Below are positions 10,179 through 20,208 of a stretch of 64,000 nt of DNA, in pieces. Within the stretch, counting starts at the first letter, position 1. Each line of letters opens with the position of its first letter. This DNA comes from Pseudomonas sp. BBP2017 (lineage in GTDB: Bacteria > Pseudomonadota > Gammaproteobacteria > Pseudomonadales > Pseudomonadaceae). Both the position numbers and the translations under genes were made by a program. The notes under the pieces are model-generated. The model ran no database searches. It was not told the origin of the DNA and saw only the letters and a program-made list of their open reading frames with translations. The stretch lies in NCBI RefSeq assembly GCF_003024385.1, contig NZ_PVZN01000005.1:124001-188000 (forward strand), read 5' to 3'.

Positions 10179-11366
10179 TCAAATGGCCAGCGGCAGTACC
10201 TGCCAAAGCCCGTTTTGCTGAATCAATTGCCGATCGCAATCCGCCTCGATGGCGGCAGTCAATGGCTGCCCAGGCAACGCCTGAACCACTCGCTGACCTT
10301 CACTGCGCAATTGGCAGACCAACTGCCAGAGTGCTGCATCGCTGCTGTCGGGCATCCAGATCCCGCCAGACGGCAATACAACCTCGGCCCGCCCCAGTGT
10401 GACCAGGGTCTTCAAATCCGTGGAGAAACCGGTGGCCGGGCGCGCCCGGCCAAAGTCCGCTCCGATGTCATCGTAACGACCGCCCTGGGCGATCGACTGA
10501 CCAACGCCCGGGACGAAGACGGCAAACACTACACCGGTGTGGTAGTGATAACCGCGCAGCTCGCCCAGGTCGAAATACAGCGGCAGCTCGGGATAACGCG
10601 TCGCCAGTCGCTCGGCGATCGCCATCAGGTCATCCAGGGCTGCCAGCACCGCAGCCGGCGCACGCCCCAGACGCACGCGCGCCTCGGCCAGCACTTCACG
10701 ACCACCGCACAGCTCGGTCAGCGAACGCAGCATCGCGGCAAGATCCGCCGGCAGGTTGGCGGTCAGCTCGATCACTTCATCGATGGCCTTGCGCTGCAGG
10801 GCATCAAACAGCTGCTGCTCAACCGCACCAGACAAACCGGCCGCACGGGCCAGGCCGCGGTAAATGCCGACATGACCGAGGTCCATGTGCACATCCGGCA
10901 CGTCGGCCAGTTGCAGCATGGCCAGCATCAGGCTGATTACCTCGACGTCGCTGACCGGGCTGGCGTCGCCATACAGCTCAGCACCGAGCTGGATCGGGCT
11001 GCGCGAAGTCGACAGCGCCCGTGGCAAAGCATGCAGCACGCTACCGGCGTAGCACAGGCGGCTCGGCCCCTCACGACGCAGGGTGTGCGCATCGATACGC
11101 GCGACCTGCGGGGTGATATCGGCACGAAAGCCCATCTGCCGCCCCGACTGCGGGTCAATGACCTTGAACGTGCGCAGATCCAGGTCCTGGCCGGCACCGG
11201 TGAGCAGCGATTCCAGGTACTCGATATGCGGGGTGACGACGAACTCGTAACCCCAGCTCTGGAACAGATCCAACACCTGACGACGCGCGATTTCGATGCG
11301 CGCCGCCTCAGGTGGCAGTACTTCTTCGATGCCATCTGGCAGCAGCCAGCGGTCTACCGTTGCCAT
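10179..11366 (-). CDS. hisZ: ATP phosphoribosyltransferase regulatory subunit HisZ
   Basis: A catalytically inactive histidyl-tRNA-synthetase paralogue of 395 aa. In species with short-form HisG it forms a hetero-octamer with it and is required for the first step of histidine synthesis. The class II core is visible from [18 protein letters not shown] through motif-2-like residues ([16 protein letters not shown]) to the SIAQGGRYD region near residue 290. hisG is not nearby, and the hisZ-purA pairing is usual in Pseudomonas. The ATG at 11366 has GGGGAAA upstream. The C-terminal anticodon-binding domain of true HisRS is absent, which separates it from hisS. Confidence 0.94.
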   Translation of the reverse strand: MATVDRWLLPDGIEEVLPPEAARIEIARRQVLDLFQSWGYEFVVTPHIEYLESLLTGAGQDLDLRTFKVIDPQSGRQMGFRADITPQVARIDAHTLRREGPSRLCYAGSVLHALPRALSTSRSPIQLGAELYGDASPVSDVEVISLMLAMLQLADVPDVHMDLGHVGIYRGLARAAGLSGAVEQQLFDALQRKAIDEVIELTANLPADLAAMLRSLTELCGGREVLAEARVRLGRAPAAVLAALDDLMAIAERLATRYPELPLYFDLGELRGYHYHTGVVFAVFVPGVGQSIAQGGRYDDIGADFGRARPATGFSTDLKTLVTLGRAEVVLPSGGIWMPDSSDAALWQLVCQLRSEGQRVVQALPGQPLTAAIEADCDRQLIQQNGLWQVLPLAI

Positions 11367-11545
11367 TACGCCATTTCCCCTTTGGTCCGGGCGGCCTGCC
11401 CGCAGGCTTGCCTTGAGTGAAGCAGGTATCGCCAAACTATGACGCGCAGCACTGATTCCAGCGCAACCGCCGTGCCGATACCCTCAAATACCTTGGGCTG
11501 CTCTGTAGACCGGAGACCGCTTGCGGCCGTTCGATCTTGCAGACG

Positions 11546-11571
11546 CAAAAAAGCCGGGAATTTCCCGGCTG
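11546..11571 (-). terminator. Rho-independent terminator after hflC
   Basis: The stem AGCCGGGAAA/TTTCCCGGCT is followed on the minus strand by a six-T run. It ends the long nnrD-to-hflC transcription unit before hisZ. The rest of the 275-nt gap between hisZ and hflC shows nothing else that I recognise. Confidence 0.9.
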
Positions 11572-11641
11572 CCGCATCATACACCCGTTTTCTCACAGGA
11601 TCACCCCGCCAGGCGTTTTAACCGCCCGACGGGGTGCAACC

Positions 11642-12511
11642 TTACGGCTTGGCTTTGTCCATAAAGCGGAAGAAATCGCTATCCGGATCGAGCACCAATA
11701 TATCGCTCTTGTTGGCAAAGCTCTCGCGGTAGGCCTTGAGACTACGGTAGAAGGCGTAGAAGTCCTGGTCCTGACCATAGGCCTTGGCATAGATCGCCGC
11801 CGCCTGGGCATCACCATCACCACGGGTTTCTTCCGATTCCCGATAGGCTTCAGCCAGCAGCACACGGCGCTGACGGTCGGCGTCGGCACGAATACCTTCG
11901 GCCAGCTCGTTACCCTTGGCGCGGTGCTCACGGGCTTCACGCTCACGCTCGGTGCTCATACGCTCGAACACGCTGCGGTTCACTTCTTTCGGCAGGTCGA
12001 TGGCCTTGACGCGAACGTCGACCACTTCGATGCCCAGCTCCTTGCTGGCCATGCGATTGAGCGAGGCAGTGATGTCAGCCATCAGTGCGTCACGCTCACC
12101 GGAGACCACTTCGTGCAAGGTGCGCTTACCGAACTGGTCACGCAGGCCGCTTTCCAGACGACGCGACAGACGCTCGTCGGCAATCTGCTTGAGGCCCGAA
12201 GTCGCGGTGTAGAAACGCTCGGCATCCTTGACCCGCCATTTGGCGTAGGCATCAACCATCACCGCTTTCTTTTCCAGGGTCAGGAAGCGCTGGGTCGGTG
12301 CGTCCAGAGTCATCAGGCGAGCGTCGAACTTGCGCACCTGGTTGACGTAAGGAATCTTCACATGCAGACCAGGCTGAACATCGGCCTGAACCACACGACC
12401 AAATTGCAGCAGCACCGCACGTTCGGTCTGGGCCACGATGTAGAAGCTGTTCCAGGCCACGATCGCCAGCACCACGCCAACGATCAGGGCGATCAGCGAT
12501 TTATTGCTCAT
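11642..12511 (-). CDS. hflC: FtsH protease modulator HflC
   Basis: A SPFH/prohibitin-domain membrane protein of 289 aa that forms the HflKC complex around the AAA protease FtsH and restrains its activity. It has one N-terminal TM anchor (about residues 5-22, LIALIVGVVLAIVAWNSFYIV) and a periplasmic SPFH domain. A charged helical region follows (EREREAREHRAKGNELAEGIRA). The ATG overlaps the hflK stop by 1 nt, consistent with stoichiometric synthesis. Confidence 0.96.
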   Translation of the reverse strand: MSNKSLIALIVGVVLAIVAWNSFYIVAQTERAVLLQFGRVVQADVQPGLHVKIPYVNQVRKFDARLMTLDAPTQRFLTLEKKAVMVDAYAKWRVKDAERFYTATSGLKQIADERLSRRLESGLRDQFGKRTLHEVVSGERDALMADITASLNRMASKELGIEVVDVRVKAIDLPKEVNRSVFERMSTEREREAREHRAKGNELAEGIRADADRQRRVLLAEAYRESEETRGDGDAQAAAIYAKAYGQDQDFYAFYRSLKAYRESFANKSDILVLDPDSDFFRFMDKAKP

Positions 12512-13671
12512 CAGCGGCTCTCCCTAGAACGCAACTGTGTTTGCTGCTGTTGCAGCTCCGCCGCCGCGCGATTGGCCGCGTCGTTGGCCGAAGCCGGGAC
12601 GCTGACAGGGGCACTGCTGGTACGGCTGCCTTCAACCATCTTGTCCAGCGGCAGGTACAGCAGATTGCTCTGGCCATCCTTGCCGGAAACCAGGACCTTG
12701 CTGGTGTTGCTGTAGACTTCCTGCATGGTGTCCAGGTACAGGCGCTGACGGGTCACTTCAGGGGCCTTGCGGTACTCGGCGACCAGCTTGGTGAAACGAT
12801 CAGCCTCACCCTTGGCACGCGAGACGACTTCGTCGCGGTAACCATTGGCGTCCTCGATGATCCGCTGGGCCTGACCACGGGCTTCCGGCACCACGCCATT
12901 GGCGTAGGACTCGGCCTGGTTACGGGCACGCTGCTCGTCTTCACGGGCACGGATCACGTCGTCGAAGGCTTCCTGCACTTCACGCGGGGCTGCCGCGCTC
13001 TGTACGTTGACCTGGGTAACGGTGATACCGGTACGGTAGGTATCGAGGAAACGCTGCAGGCGCTCCTTGATTTCCACGGCCATCTGCTCACGACCTTCGG
13101 TCAGTACCTTGTCCATGGCGGTGGAACCCACCACATGGCGCAGGGCGCTGTCGGTCGCATGCTGCAGGCTGACTTCAGGCTGATCGACGTTCAGCACGAA
13201 ATCCTGCAGGTTGGTGATCTTGTACTGCACGGTCAGCGGCACTTCGACGATGTTCTCGTCTTCGGTGAGCATCTGCCCCTGTTTGGTATAGGCACGCTCA
13301 CGCGTGACGTTTTCCATGTACTTGCGATCGATCGGCGGGAAGTAGATGTTCAGGCCCGGCCCTACGGTTTCGTAGTATTTGCCGAAGCGCAGCACTACTG
13401 CCTGCTCCTGTTCGTCGACCACATACACGGCGCTGTACAGCCAGATAGCTGCCAGCACGGCCAGCCCGATGCCGAGCAGGCCGAAGCCCCCGCCCTTGCC
13501 GATGCCGTTGTCACCGCCGCGTTTTTTGCCACTGCCGAACATGCCGTTCAGGCTGTCCTGCAGCTTGCGGAAGGCCTCGTCGAGATCCGGCGGCCCTTTC
13601 TTGTCGCCACCACGGCGCCCGCCCCACGGATCCTGATTGTTCGAGTTGCCACCCGGCTCATTCCAAGCCAT
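12511..13671 (-). CDS. hflK: FtsH protease modulator HflK
   Basis: Partner of HflC, 386 aa. The start MAWNEPGGNSNNQDPWGG gives the Gly/Asn-rich cytoplasmic tail typical of HflK. A TM helix (about 65-87, GGFGLLGIGLAVLAAIWLYSA) and the SPFH domain follow (VVDEQEQAVVLRFGKY). The C-terminus is Gln-rich. A longer in-frame ORF start 36 nt upstream is disfavoured, because homologues begin MAWNEPG. It is 96 nt downstream of hflX and overlaps hflC by 1 nt. Confidence 0.96.
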   Translation of the reverse strand: MAWNEPGGNSNNQDPWGGRRGGDKKGPPDLDEAFRKLQDSLNGMFGSGKKRGGDNGIGKGGGFGLLGIGLAVLAAIWLYSAVYVVDEQEQAVVLRFGKYYETVGPGLNIYFPPIDRKYMENVTRERAYTKQGQMLTEDENIVEVPLTVQYKITNLQDFVLNVDQPEVSLQHATDSALRHVVGSTAMDKVLTEGREQMAVEIKERLQRFLDTYRTGITVTQVNVQSAAAPREVQEAFDDVIRAREDEQRARNQAESYANGVVPEARGQAQRIIEDANGYRDEVVSRAKGEADRFTKLVAEYRKAPEVTRQRLYLDTMQEVYSNTSKVLVSGKDGQSNLLYLPLDKMVEGSRTSSAPVSVPASANDAANRAAAELQQQQTQLRSRESR

Positions 13672-13767
13672 AGCGCTCTCCATCTGATAAAGCAAAGACG
13701 CACCCACGGCGCGCCGTCCAATGCTACAGAATGCCTGTCACGGCTGCCCGACCGCGTCGTCGGGCTT

Positions 13768-15069
13768 TTATTGCAAAGTGTGTTGCTCGATGAACTCCGC
13801 TGGCTTCAAGCCTTCGCGAGTGACCAGGCGATTGAACTCGACCCGCGACACCCGAATGGCCAGAAGACTGCTGCCTTCATCGTCGTGCTCTTCGCCCTGC
13901 ACTGCGCCCAACGCAAAGAACTGCGCGCGCAATCGCGCAAATCGCTGCTCAAGGCGCAAGGTTCCGATAAACAGGTCATCCCCCAGCAACTCGGCGACTG
14001 CCTGCCCCACCAGTTCCAGGCCGCGCCCATCACGCGCCGAGACCCAGACCCGCTGCGGCTTGCCGTCGGCATCGCGCTGAATCTGCGGCTCGACACCGTC
14101 AAGCAGGTCGAGTTTGTTATAGACCTCGAGGATCGGCAAGCCTTCTGCACCAATCTCCCCCAACACCGCCATGACCTGCTCGATCTGCTCCATCCGATCA
14201 GGCTCATGAGCGTCGATCACATGCAGCAACAGATCAGAGTTGCTCGACTCTTCGAGCGTAGCCCGAAAAGCTTCGACCAGCTTGTGTGGCAGGTGGCGAA
14301 TGAAACCCACGGTATCGGCCAGCACGATCGGCCCGACGTCGTCGAGCTCAAGCCGGCGCAGGGTCGGGTCGAGAGTCGCAAACAACTGGTCGGCCGCGTA
14401 GACCTCGGATTGGGTCAGGGCATTGAACAGGGTCGATTTGCCGGCGTTGGTATAGCCGACCAGGGACACCGACGGGATATCTGCCCGCTTACGCCCGCGG
14501 CGAGCCTGCTCGCGTTGGCTGCGGACCTTTTCCAGACGCGCCTTGATCTGGCGCAGACGCACCCGCAACAGGCGCCGGTCGGTTTCCAGCTGGGTTTCAC
14601 CCGGACCGCGCAGACCGATACCACCTTTTTGCCGCTCAAGGTGTGTCCAGCCGCGTACCAGCCGCGTGCTCATGTACTCAAGCTGGGCCAGTTCGACCTG
14701 CAGCTTGCCTTCATGGGTACGCGCCCGCTGGGCGAAGATATCGAGAATCAGACCGGTGCGGTCAAGCACGCGACACTCGAAGACTCGTTCGAGGTTACGT
14801 TCCTGACTGGGGGTGAGGGTGTGATTGAAAATCACCAGATCTACCTGCTCGGCGCTGACCAGGTCGCGCAACTCCTCGACCTTGCCACTGCCAATCAGGT
14901 ATTTGGCGCTGGGCTGATGTCGCGCCACATTGGCGAACGCGACTATATCGGCCCCAGCCGACAGTGCCAGCTCCCGAAACTCCTGCGGATCTTCGCGCGC
15001 CTCAGGGTTCTGACCTTCCAAGTGAACGAGGACCGCCCGTTCACCACCACCGTGGCGCTCAAAGAACAA
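13768..15069 (-). CDS. hflX: Ribosome-associated GTPase HflX
   Basis: A 433-aa Obg/HflX-superfamily GTPase. HflX splits stalled or stressed ribosomes in related bacteria. The N-terminal HflX domain includes the glycine-rich region (about 60-120). The G domain has the P-loop GYTNAGKSTLFN near residue 205, followed by DTVGFIRHLP and the NKLD base-recognition motif. It uses a TTG start at 15069 with AGGAG 5 nt upstream, only 12 nt after hfq. Confidence 0.95.
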   Translation of the reverse strand: MFFERHGGGERAVLVHLEGQNPEAREDPQEFRELALSAGADIVAFANVARHQPSAKYLIGSGKVEELRDLVSAEQVDLVIFNHTLTPSQERNLERVFECRVLDRTGLILDIFAQRARTHEGKLQVELAQLEYMSTRLVRGWTHLERQKGGIGLRGPGETQLETDRRLLRVRLRQIKARLEKVRSQREQARRGRKRADIPSVSLVGYTNAGKSTLFNALTQSEVYAADQLFATLDPTLRRLELDDVGPIVLADTVGFIRHLPHKLVEAFRATLEESSNSDLLLHVIDAHEPDRMEQIEQVMAVLGEIGAEGLPILEVYNKLDLLDGVEPQIQRDADGKPQRVWVSARDGRGLELVGQAVAELLGDDLFIGTLRLEQRFARLRAQFFALGAVQGEEHDDEGSSLLAIRVSRVEFNRLVTREGLKPAEFIEQHTLQ

Positions 15070-15081
15070 AGCAGACTCCTA

Positions 15082-15342
15082 TCAGGCGTTACCTGGCTCA
15101 GCGTCGCCATGCTCGGATTCGGATGCACTTGGCAGACGGATCGGACGCACAGGAACCACTGTCGAGATGGCGTGCTTGTAAACCATCTGGCTGACGGTGT
15201 TTTTCAGCAGGATCACGAACTGGTCGAAGGATTCGATCGTGCCTTGCAGCTTGATGCCGTTCACCAGATAGATCGAAACCCCAACTTTTTCTTTTCTCAA
15301 AGTATTCAAGTAAGGGTCTTGTAGCGAATGCCCTTTTGACAT
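15082..15342 (-). CDS. hfq: RNA chaperone Hfq
   Basis: A hexameric Sm-like RNA-binding protein of 86 aa that pairs sRNAs with mRNAs and, in Pseudomonas, works with Crc in catabolite repression. It has the Sm1 and Sm2 motifs, the latter with the diagnostic YKHAIS at residues 55-60. A short acidic tail ends in GDAEPGNA. The ATG at 15342 is preceded by AGGAG at 8 nt. It lies between miaA (96 nt) and hflX (12 nt), the enterobacterial order. The 96-nt gap before it is the likely site of an additional hfq promoter, but I could not define one. Confidence 0.98.
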   Translation of the reverse strand: MSKGHSLQDPYLNTLRKEKVGVSIYLVNGIKLQGTIESFDQFVILLKNTVSQMVYKHAISTVVPVRPIRLPSASESEHGDAEPGNA

Positions 15343-15438
15343 ATGCCGCACTCCTGTAAGGATCAATAGTAAAAAAATCAAAGAAAAACTGATGGCTCAA
15401 GCCGCCCCACCCCAAGGATAGACGGCAATTGCAAGGAC

Positions 15439-16410
15439 TCAGCTCAATATGGAGACCGATCCCAGGTATTTCAAGGTGCGAGACAGATTGTCGCAAGCCA
15501 GGCTGTCCAACCAATGCAGGTCAGCCCAACTACGCAACCAGGTGAATTGCCGTTTCGCCAATTGGCGAGTGGCAATAATGCCGCGCTCCCGCATTTCAAC
15601 CGATGTTAACTTGCCATCAAGATGATCCCAGACCTGGCGATAACCAACCGCCCGTATAGACGGCAGTCCCGCATGCAAGTCACTTCTGGCCCGCAGCAAT
15701 CGGACCTCGTCAACGAAGCCCTGTTCCAGCATTTGCCCAAATCGTAGCGCAATTCGCTCGTGCAACAGCTGACGATCGTTTGGCGCAATGGCCAGGCTGG
15801 CGACAGTATAGGGCAAATGACCCGCCGCCAAAGGGCCTGCGGCGCTACTTTCCGCGGATTGACGCTGGCGATGAGCTGTCATTGTCAGGCCGCTGACCCG
15901 ATAAACCTCGAGCGCGCGAATCAGGCGCTGGGGGTCATTGGGGTGAATTCTCGCCGCCGACTCCGGGTCAACCGCCGCCAACTGCTGGTGCAGCCCTTGC
16001 AGTCCGAGGCGTTCGGCCTCTTCTTCGAGTTCGGCACGCACCTGCGGGTCGGCCGCGGGCATGTCAGCCAGGCCTTCGAGCAGGGCCTTGTAGTAAAGCA
16101 TGGTGCCACCGACCAGCAGCGGTATTTTGCCGCGCGCGGTGATATCGGCCATGGCCTGCAGCGCGTCACGACGAAAATCGGCAGCCGAATAGCTTTGGGC
16201 CGGGTCGAGAATATCGATCAAGCGATGTGGATGGGCCGCCAGTACTTCTTTAGAGGGCTTGGCGGTGCCGATATCCATGCCTCGATAGACCAGCGCCGAA
16301 TCGACACTGATCAACTCGCAAGGCAAGACCTTGGTCAGCTCGATAGCCAGATCGGTCTTGCCCGCCGCGGTCGGGCCCATCAGGAATATCGCGGGGGGGT
16401 TGCCACTCAT
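15439..16410 (-). CDS. miaA: tRNA dimethylallyltransferase MiaA
   Basis: Transfers a dimethylallyl group to A37 of tRNAs that read UNN codons. It has 323 aa, beginning [19 protein letters not shown] with the P-loop [28 protein letters not shown] is the substrate-binding segment, and [14 protein letters not shown] follows near 100. The ATG at 16410 starts 1 nt beyond the mutL stop. The upstream in-frame ATGs lie inside mutL and are not needed. Confidence 0.96.
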   Translation of the reverse strand: MSGNPPAIFLMGPTAAGKTDLAIELTKVLPCELISVDSALVYRGMDIGTAKPSKEVLAAHPHRLIDILDPAQSYSAADFRRDALQAMADITARGKIPLLVGGTMLYYKALLEGLADMPAADPQVRAELEEEAERLGLQGLHQQLAAVDPESAARIHPNDPQRLIRALEVYRVSGLTMTAHRQRQSAESSAAGPLAAGHLPYTVASLAIAPNDRQLLHERIALRFGQMLEQGFVDEVRLLRARSDLHAGLPSIRAVGYRQVWDHLDGKLTSVEMRERGIIATRQLAKRQFTWLRSWADLHWLDSLACDNLSRTLKYLGSVSILS

Positions 16411-16411
16411 T

Positions 16412-18313
16412 TTATCGACCGCGCAGGAACAGTTTGTCCAGATCGTCCAGGCCCAGCTGGGTCCAGGTCGGTCGGCCATGGTTGCATTGACCACTGCGCT
16501 CGGTGTTTTCCATGTCGCGCAGCAGGCCGTTCATTTCTGCCAGCGCCAGGCGCCGGTTGGCGCGAATGGCGCCGTGGCACGCCATGGTGCCGAGCAGTTC
16601 GTTCAAGTGCGCCTGAATCCGGTCGCTGGTGCCGTACTCCATCAAGTCGGCCAGCACATCCTGAACCAGGCGGTTGGCTTCGGCCTGCTTGAGCAGTGCC
16701 GGGATCTGGCGGATCGCCAGACTTTCCGGGCCCAGGCGCTGCAATTCGAAGCCCAGGCGCTGGAACCATTGGGCATGCTCTTCAGCGCAATCGGCCTCAC
16801 GCTGGCTCAGCGCCAGGGACTCTGGCACCAGCAGCGGTTGGCCGCTAAGCCCTTCACTGGCCATGGCCACTTTCAGGCGCTCATACATGATGCGCTCATG
16901 GGCTGCGTGCATGTCTACCAGCACCAGACCCACGGCATTCTCGGCAAGGATATAAATACCCTTGAGCTGCGCCAGGGCATAGCCCAGTGGCGGGATATCG
17001 CCTTGACCGTCGGGCAGTGTGGCGGGCGCCGCCTCGTTCAATGGGGCAAAGAATTCACGGTAGACACTCTGCGCCTCGGCAGCCGGAACTGCCTGGGCCG
17101 GGCGCGGGCTGTACTGATACTGGTATCCGCCACCGCTACCACTGCCGTTGCCCATGGGGCGCACACCCGGCTCGGCCACCGGCTGTTCGAGCAGGTTGGC
17201 GGCCAGGCGCATTTCGCCCTGAGGGCCAAATTCGCCCGCCTGGATACCACTGGGGCGGATGATTTCGCTGGTCGCGGCGGGCGCGGCCAGTTGATCTTCC
17301 GGACGCACATCGGCCAAGGCCCGATGCAAGGTGCCATAAAGGAAGTCATGAACCATGCGCCCATCGCGAAAGCGCACTTCATGCTTGGTCGGGTGCACGT
17401 TGACGTCGACACCAGTGGGGTCGACTTCGAAGAACAGCACGAAGGTCGGGTGCCGACCGTTGAACAGTACATCGCGATAAGCCTGGCGTACCGCGTGGGC
17501 AACCAGCTTATCGCGCACCGCACGGCCGTTGACGAAGAAGTACTGCAAATCGGCCTGGCTGCGCGAGAAGGTTGGCAAGCCTACCCAGCCCCACAGGTGC
17601 AAACCGTTGCGCTCGACTTCGATCGGCAACGCCTGCTCAAGAAAGCCCGGGCCGCAGATCGCCGCCACGCGGCGGGCACGAGCGGTGTCATCCTGGGCTT
17701 CGTGCAGGCTGAGAATGCTCTTGCCGTTGTGACGCAAGTGAAAGCCCACATCAAAGCGCGCCAGCGCCAGGCGCCGGATTACTTCCTGCAGGTGATCGAA
17801 TTCGGTTTTCTCGGTCTTGAGAAACTTGCGCCGGGCCGGGGTATTGAAGAACAGGTCACGCACTTCTACCGAGGTGCCAACCGGATGCGCTGCCGGTTGC
17901 ACCCGGGGGGCCATGTCGCGGCCTTCGGTTTCCACCTGCCAGGCCTGCTCGGCGTCGCGGGTTCGCGAGGTCAGGGTCAGGCGCGCGACCGAGCTGATCG
18001 ACGCCAACGCCTCACCACGGAAACCCAGGCTCATGACCCGTTCGAGGTCTTCCAGGTCGCGAATCTTGCTGGTGGCGTGACGAGCCAAGGCCAGAGGCAG
18101 GTCATCGGCAGCGATACCGCCGCCATCATCGCGTACCCGTAGCAATTTCACGCCGCCCTGCTCGACTTCCACGTCGATGCGCCGGGCACCGGAGTCCAGG
18201 CTGTTCTCCAGCAATTCCTTGATTACCGACGCCGGGCGCTCGACCACCTCACCGGCAGCGATCTGGTTCGCCAGCCGCGGGCTGAGCAGCTCGATCCGCG
18301 CACTACCGGTCAT
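16412..18313 (-). CDS. mutL: DNA mismatch repair protein MutL
   Basis: A 633-aa GHKL ATPase that links MutS mismatch recognition to strand incision. The N-terminal ATPase motifs are [17 protein letters not shown] (residues about 35-50), [12 protein letters not shown] and [13 protein letters not shown] low-complexity linker (about 345-430) precedes the C-terminal dimerisation/endonuclease domain with [12 protein letters not shown], a variant of the DQHA(X)2E(X)4E metal site, plus ACHGAIRA and [11 protein letters not shown]. coli MutL lacks the metal site, so this protein is probably an endonuclease. Its start overlaps the amiB stop by 4 nt. Confidence 0.97.
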   Translation of the reverse strand: MTGSARIELLSPRLANQIAAGEVVERPASVIKELLENSLDSGARRIDVEVEQGGVKLLRVRDDGGGIAADDLPLALARHATSKIRDLEDLERVMSLGFRGEALASISSVARLTLTSRTRDAEQAWQVETEGRDMAPRVQPAAHPVGTSVEVRDLFFNTPARRKFLKTEKTEFDHLQEVIRRLALARFDVGFHLRHNGKSILSLHEAQDDTARARRVAAICGPGFLEQALPIEVERNGLHLWGWVGLPTFSRSQADLQYFFVNGRAVRDKLVAHAVRQAYRDVLFNGRHPTFVLFFEVDPTGVDVNVHPTKHEVRFRDGRMVHDFLYGTLHRALADVRPEDQLAAPAATSEIIRPSGIQAGEFGPQGEMRLAANLLEQPVAEPGVRPMGNGSGSGGGYQYQYSPRPAQAVPAAEAQSVYREFFAPLNEAAPATLPDGQGDIPPLGYALAQLKGIYILAENAVGLVLVDMHAAHERIMYERLKVAMASEGLSGQPLLVPESLALSQREADCAEEHAQWFQRLGFELQRLGPESLAIRQIPALLKQAEANRLVQDVLADLMEYGTSDRIQAHLNELLGTMACHGAIRANRRLALAEMNGLLRDMENTERSGQCNHGRPTWTQLGLDDLDKLFLRGR

Positions 18314-19734
18314 TGCTGGGACGCCAGGGCGGTAGTAGGGATATGCAGACTCTGGCCGACCTTCAACTCATCGGTCTTGAGGTTGTTGGCAGAACGCAGG
18401 CTGGCCACGTTGACCTGATAACGCACCGCGATCATCGCCAGCGTCTCGCCCGGCCGCACGCTGTGTTCGCGCGGCCCCTGAGCGATCTTGCCGCTGTCGC
18501 GCAGGAAGGCAATGTATGTGCCTGGTGGCGGATTTTGCTGGAAGAACTGGCGCACGCCGCTGTGAATCGAGCGCGCCAGCGATTGCTGGTGGCTCGGGGT
18601 GGCCAGTTTGGCTGCCTCGTTGGCGTTGGAGATAAAGCCGGTTTCCACCAGGATCGACGGGATGTCCGGCGACTTGAGCACCATGAAGCCCGCCTGTTCG
18701 ACCCGGCGCTTGTGCAGCGGCGTAACCCGGCCCATGTTACCCAGCACCTTCTGTCCGACGTTGAGGCTGGAACTGAGCGACGCGGTCATCGACAGGTCTA
18801 GCAGCACGCCGGCGAGCATGCGGTCCTTGTCATCGAGGCTGACGTTGCCGGCGCCACCGATCAGGTCCGAGCGGTTTTCACTGTCCGCCAGCCAGCGCGC
18901 GGTTTCCGAAGTGGCGCCACGATCAGACAGCGCGAACACCGAAGCCCCGAAGGCCGCCTTGGACGGCGCAGCGTCGGCGTGGATCGAGATGAACAGGTCT
19001 GCGCCCTTCTTGCGAGCGATCTCGGTACGCTTGCGCAGTGGAATGAAGTAGTCGCCGGTACGCGTCAGTTCGGCACGGAAACCTTTCTCGCTGTTGATCT
19101 GACGCTGCAGCTCTTTGGCGATCGACAGCACGATGTCTTTCTCATGCTGGCCCCTGGAGCCCGAAGCACCCGGGTCTTCACCACCATGACCGGCATCGAT
19201 GGCGATAACGATGTCACGCTTGCCATTGGGCACAGGGGTCAGCTTGATGGCAGGCTGCGCTGGCGTCACCGGCACAGCTGGAGCAGTGGCCACCGGAGGG
19301 GTTGGCGGTGGTGAGACGGCGTCGGTGGCCTGGTCGAAAAGGTCGACGACCAAACGGTTGCCATACTGGGCGTTAGGCGCCAAGGTGAAACTCTTGGGGG
19401 TAACCGACTTGCTCAGGTCAACCACGACACGCAGGTCGGTAGGTGTGCGCTGGGCCGAGCGTACACTGGTAATCGGGGTGTTGGAGGTCGACACGGTCAA
19501 GGGGGCGGCCAGGGTCGCGCCATTGATGTCGATAACCAGGCGATCCGGGGCGGTCAGGGTGAAGACACTGTGCTGCACAGGCCCGGAGAGGTCGAACACC
19601 AGCCGTGTGTTATCCGGCGCTCGCCACAAACGCATACTTTTGACTTGCGTGACGGCCAAAGCATCAACAGTCACCGCCGTAAGCAGCAATCCTACGACCG
19701 CAACCAGTGCGCGAATGCGCATACCTATCCCCAT
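18310..19734 (-). CDS. amiB: N-acetylmuramoyl-L-alanine amidase AmiB
   Basis: A secreted zinc amidase of 474 aa that splits septal peptidoglycan at cell division. Signal peptide (about 1-27, ending VDALA), AMIN domain for septal targeting (about 30-130), a Pro-rich linker, and the Amidase_3 catalytic domain (about 173-395). The zinc and catalytic residues are in [21 protein letters not shown] and [13 protein letters not shown]-terminal LysM motif follows ([20 protein letters not shown]). A second ATG at 19722 with GGGG 6 nt upstream is an equally plausible start. It lies 3 nt after tsaE. Confidence 0.96.
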   Translation of the reverse strand: MGIGMRIRALVAVVGLLLTAVTVDALAVTQVKSMRLWRAPDNTRLVFDLSGPVQHSVFTLTAPDRLVIDINGATLAAPLTVSTSNTPITSVRSAQRTPTDLRVVVDLSKSVTPKSFTLAPNAQYGNRLVVDLFDQATDAVSPPPTPPVATAPAVPVTPAQPAIKLTPVPNGKRDIVIAIDAGHGGEDPGASGSRGQHEKDIVLSIAKELQRQINSEKGFRAELTRTGDYFIPLRKRTEIARKKGADLFISIHADAAPSKAAFGASVFALSDRGATSETARWLADSENRSDLIGGAGNVSLDDKDRMLAGVLLDLSMTASLSSSLNVGQKVLGNMGRVTPLHKRRVEQAGFMVLKSPDIPSILVETGFISNANEAAKLATPSHQQSLARSIHSGVRQFFQQNPPPGTYIAFLRDSGKIAQGPREHSVRPGETLAMIAVRYQVNVASLRSANNLKTDELKVGQSLHIPTTALASQQ

Positions 19735-19737
19735 TTT

Positions 19738-20208
19738 CTATTTGAATTCCAAGGCCAGAGCGGCACACCAGGCTTCGCCACGTGCCCCCTGCGGCGACAG
19801 GTTGAGCGAACGACCGCTCGCCTGGGAGCTTATGGTAATGGTCAGGTCGGGCTTTGGCAAAATACCCGCCCCCTTTTGGGGCCATTCGAACAGACACAAG
19901 GCATCATTCTCGAAATAATCGCGAATACCGATGTACTCCAGCTCTTCGGGATCGACCAAGCGGTAGAGATCGAAGTGGAAGGCGCGGATCTCGCCAATCT
20001 CGTAGGGTTCGACCACAGTAAAGGTAGGGCTTTTCACTGCCCCCTGGTGCCCGAGACCACGGATGATACCCCGTGACAGCGTGGTTTTACCCATCCCCAG
20101 GTCACCTTCCAGAAAAATCACGCCGTGACCTTTGGTCACTTCGGCGATACGGGCGCCGAAGCGGACCATGGCCTCTTCGTCGGCCAAAAACAGGGTTACA
20201 CCTGACAC
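19738..20208 (-). CDS. tsaE: tRNA threonylcarbamoyladenosine biosynthesis ATPase TsaE
   Basis: A small P-loop ATPase (156 aa) that works with TsaB and TsaD to make t6A37 in ANN-decoding tRNAs. The Walker A sequence EGDLGMGKTTLSRG is at residues about 34-47. KSPTFTVVEPY and HFDLYRL follow, as in the TsaE family. A GTG start at 20208 with GGAG about 9 nt upstream overlaps the end of nnrD by 13 nt. Confidence 0.94.
   Translation of the reverse strand: MSGVTLFLADEEAMVRFGARIAEVTKGHGVIFLEGDLGMGKTTLSRGIIRGLGHQGAVKSPTFTVVEPYEIGEIRAFHFDLYRLVDPEELEYIGIRDYFENDALCLFEWPQKGAGILPKPDLTITISSQASGRSLNLSPQGARGEAWCAALALEFK

Noticed and set aside
12541..15324. Plus-strand open frame of 927 codons opposite hflK, hflX and hfq
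   Set aside because: It spans three recognised minus-strand genes and is compositionally the antisense of their codons.
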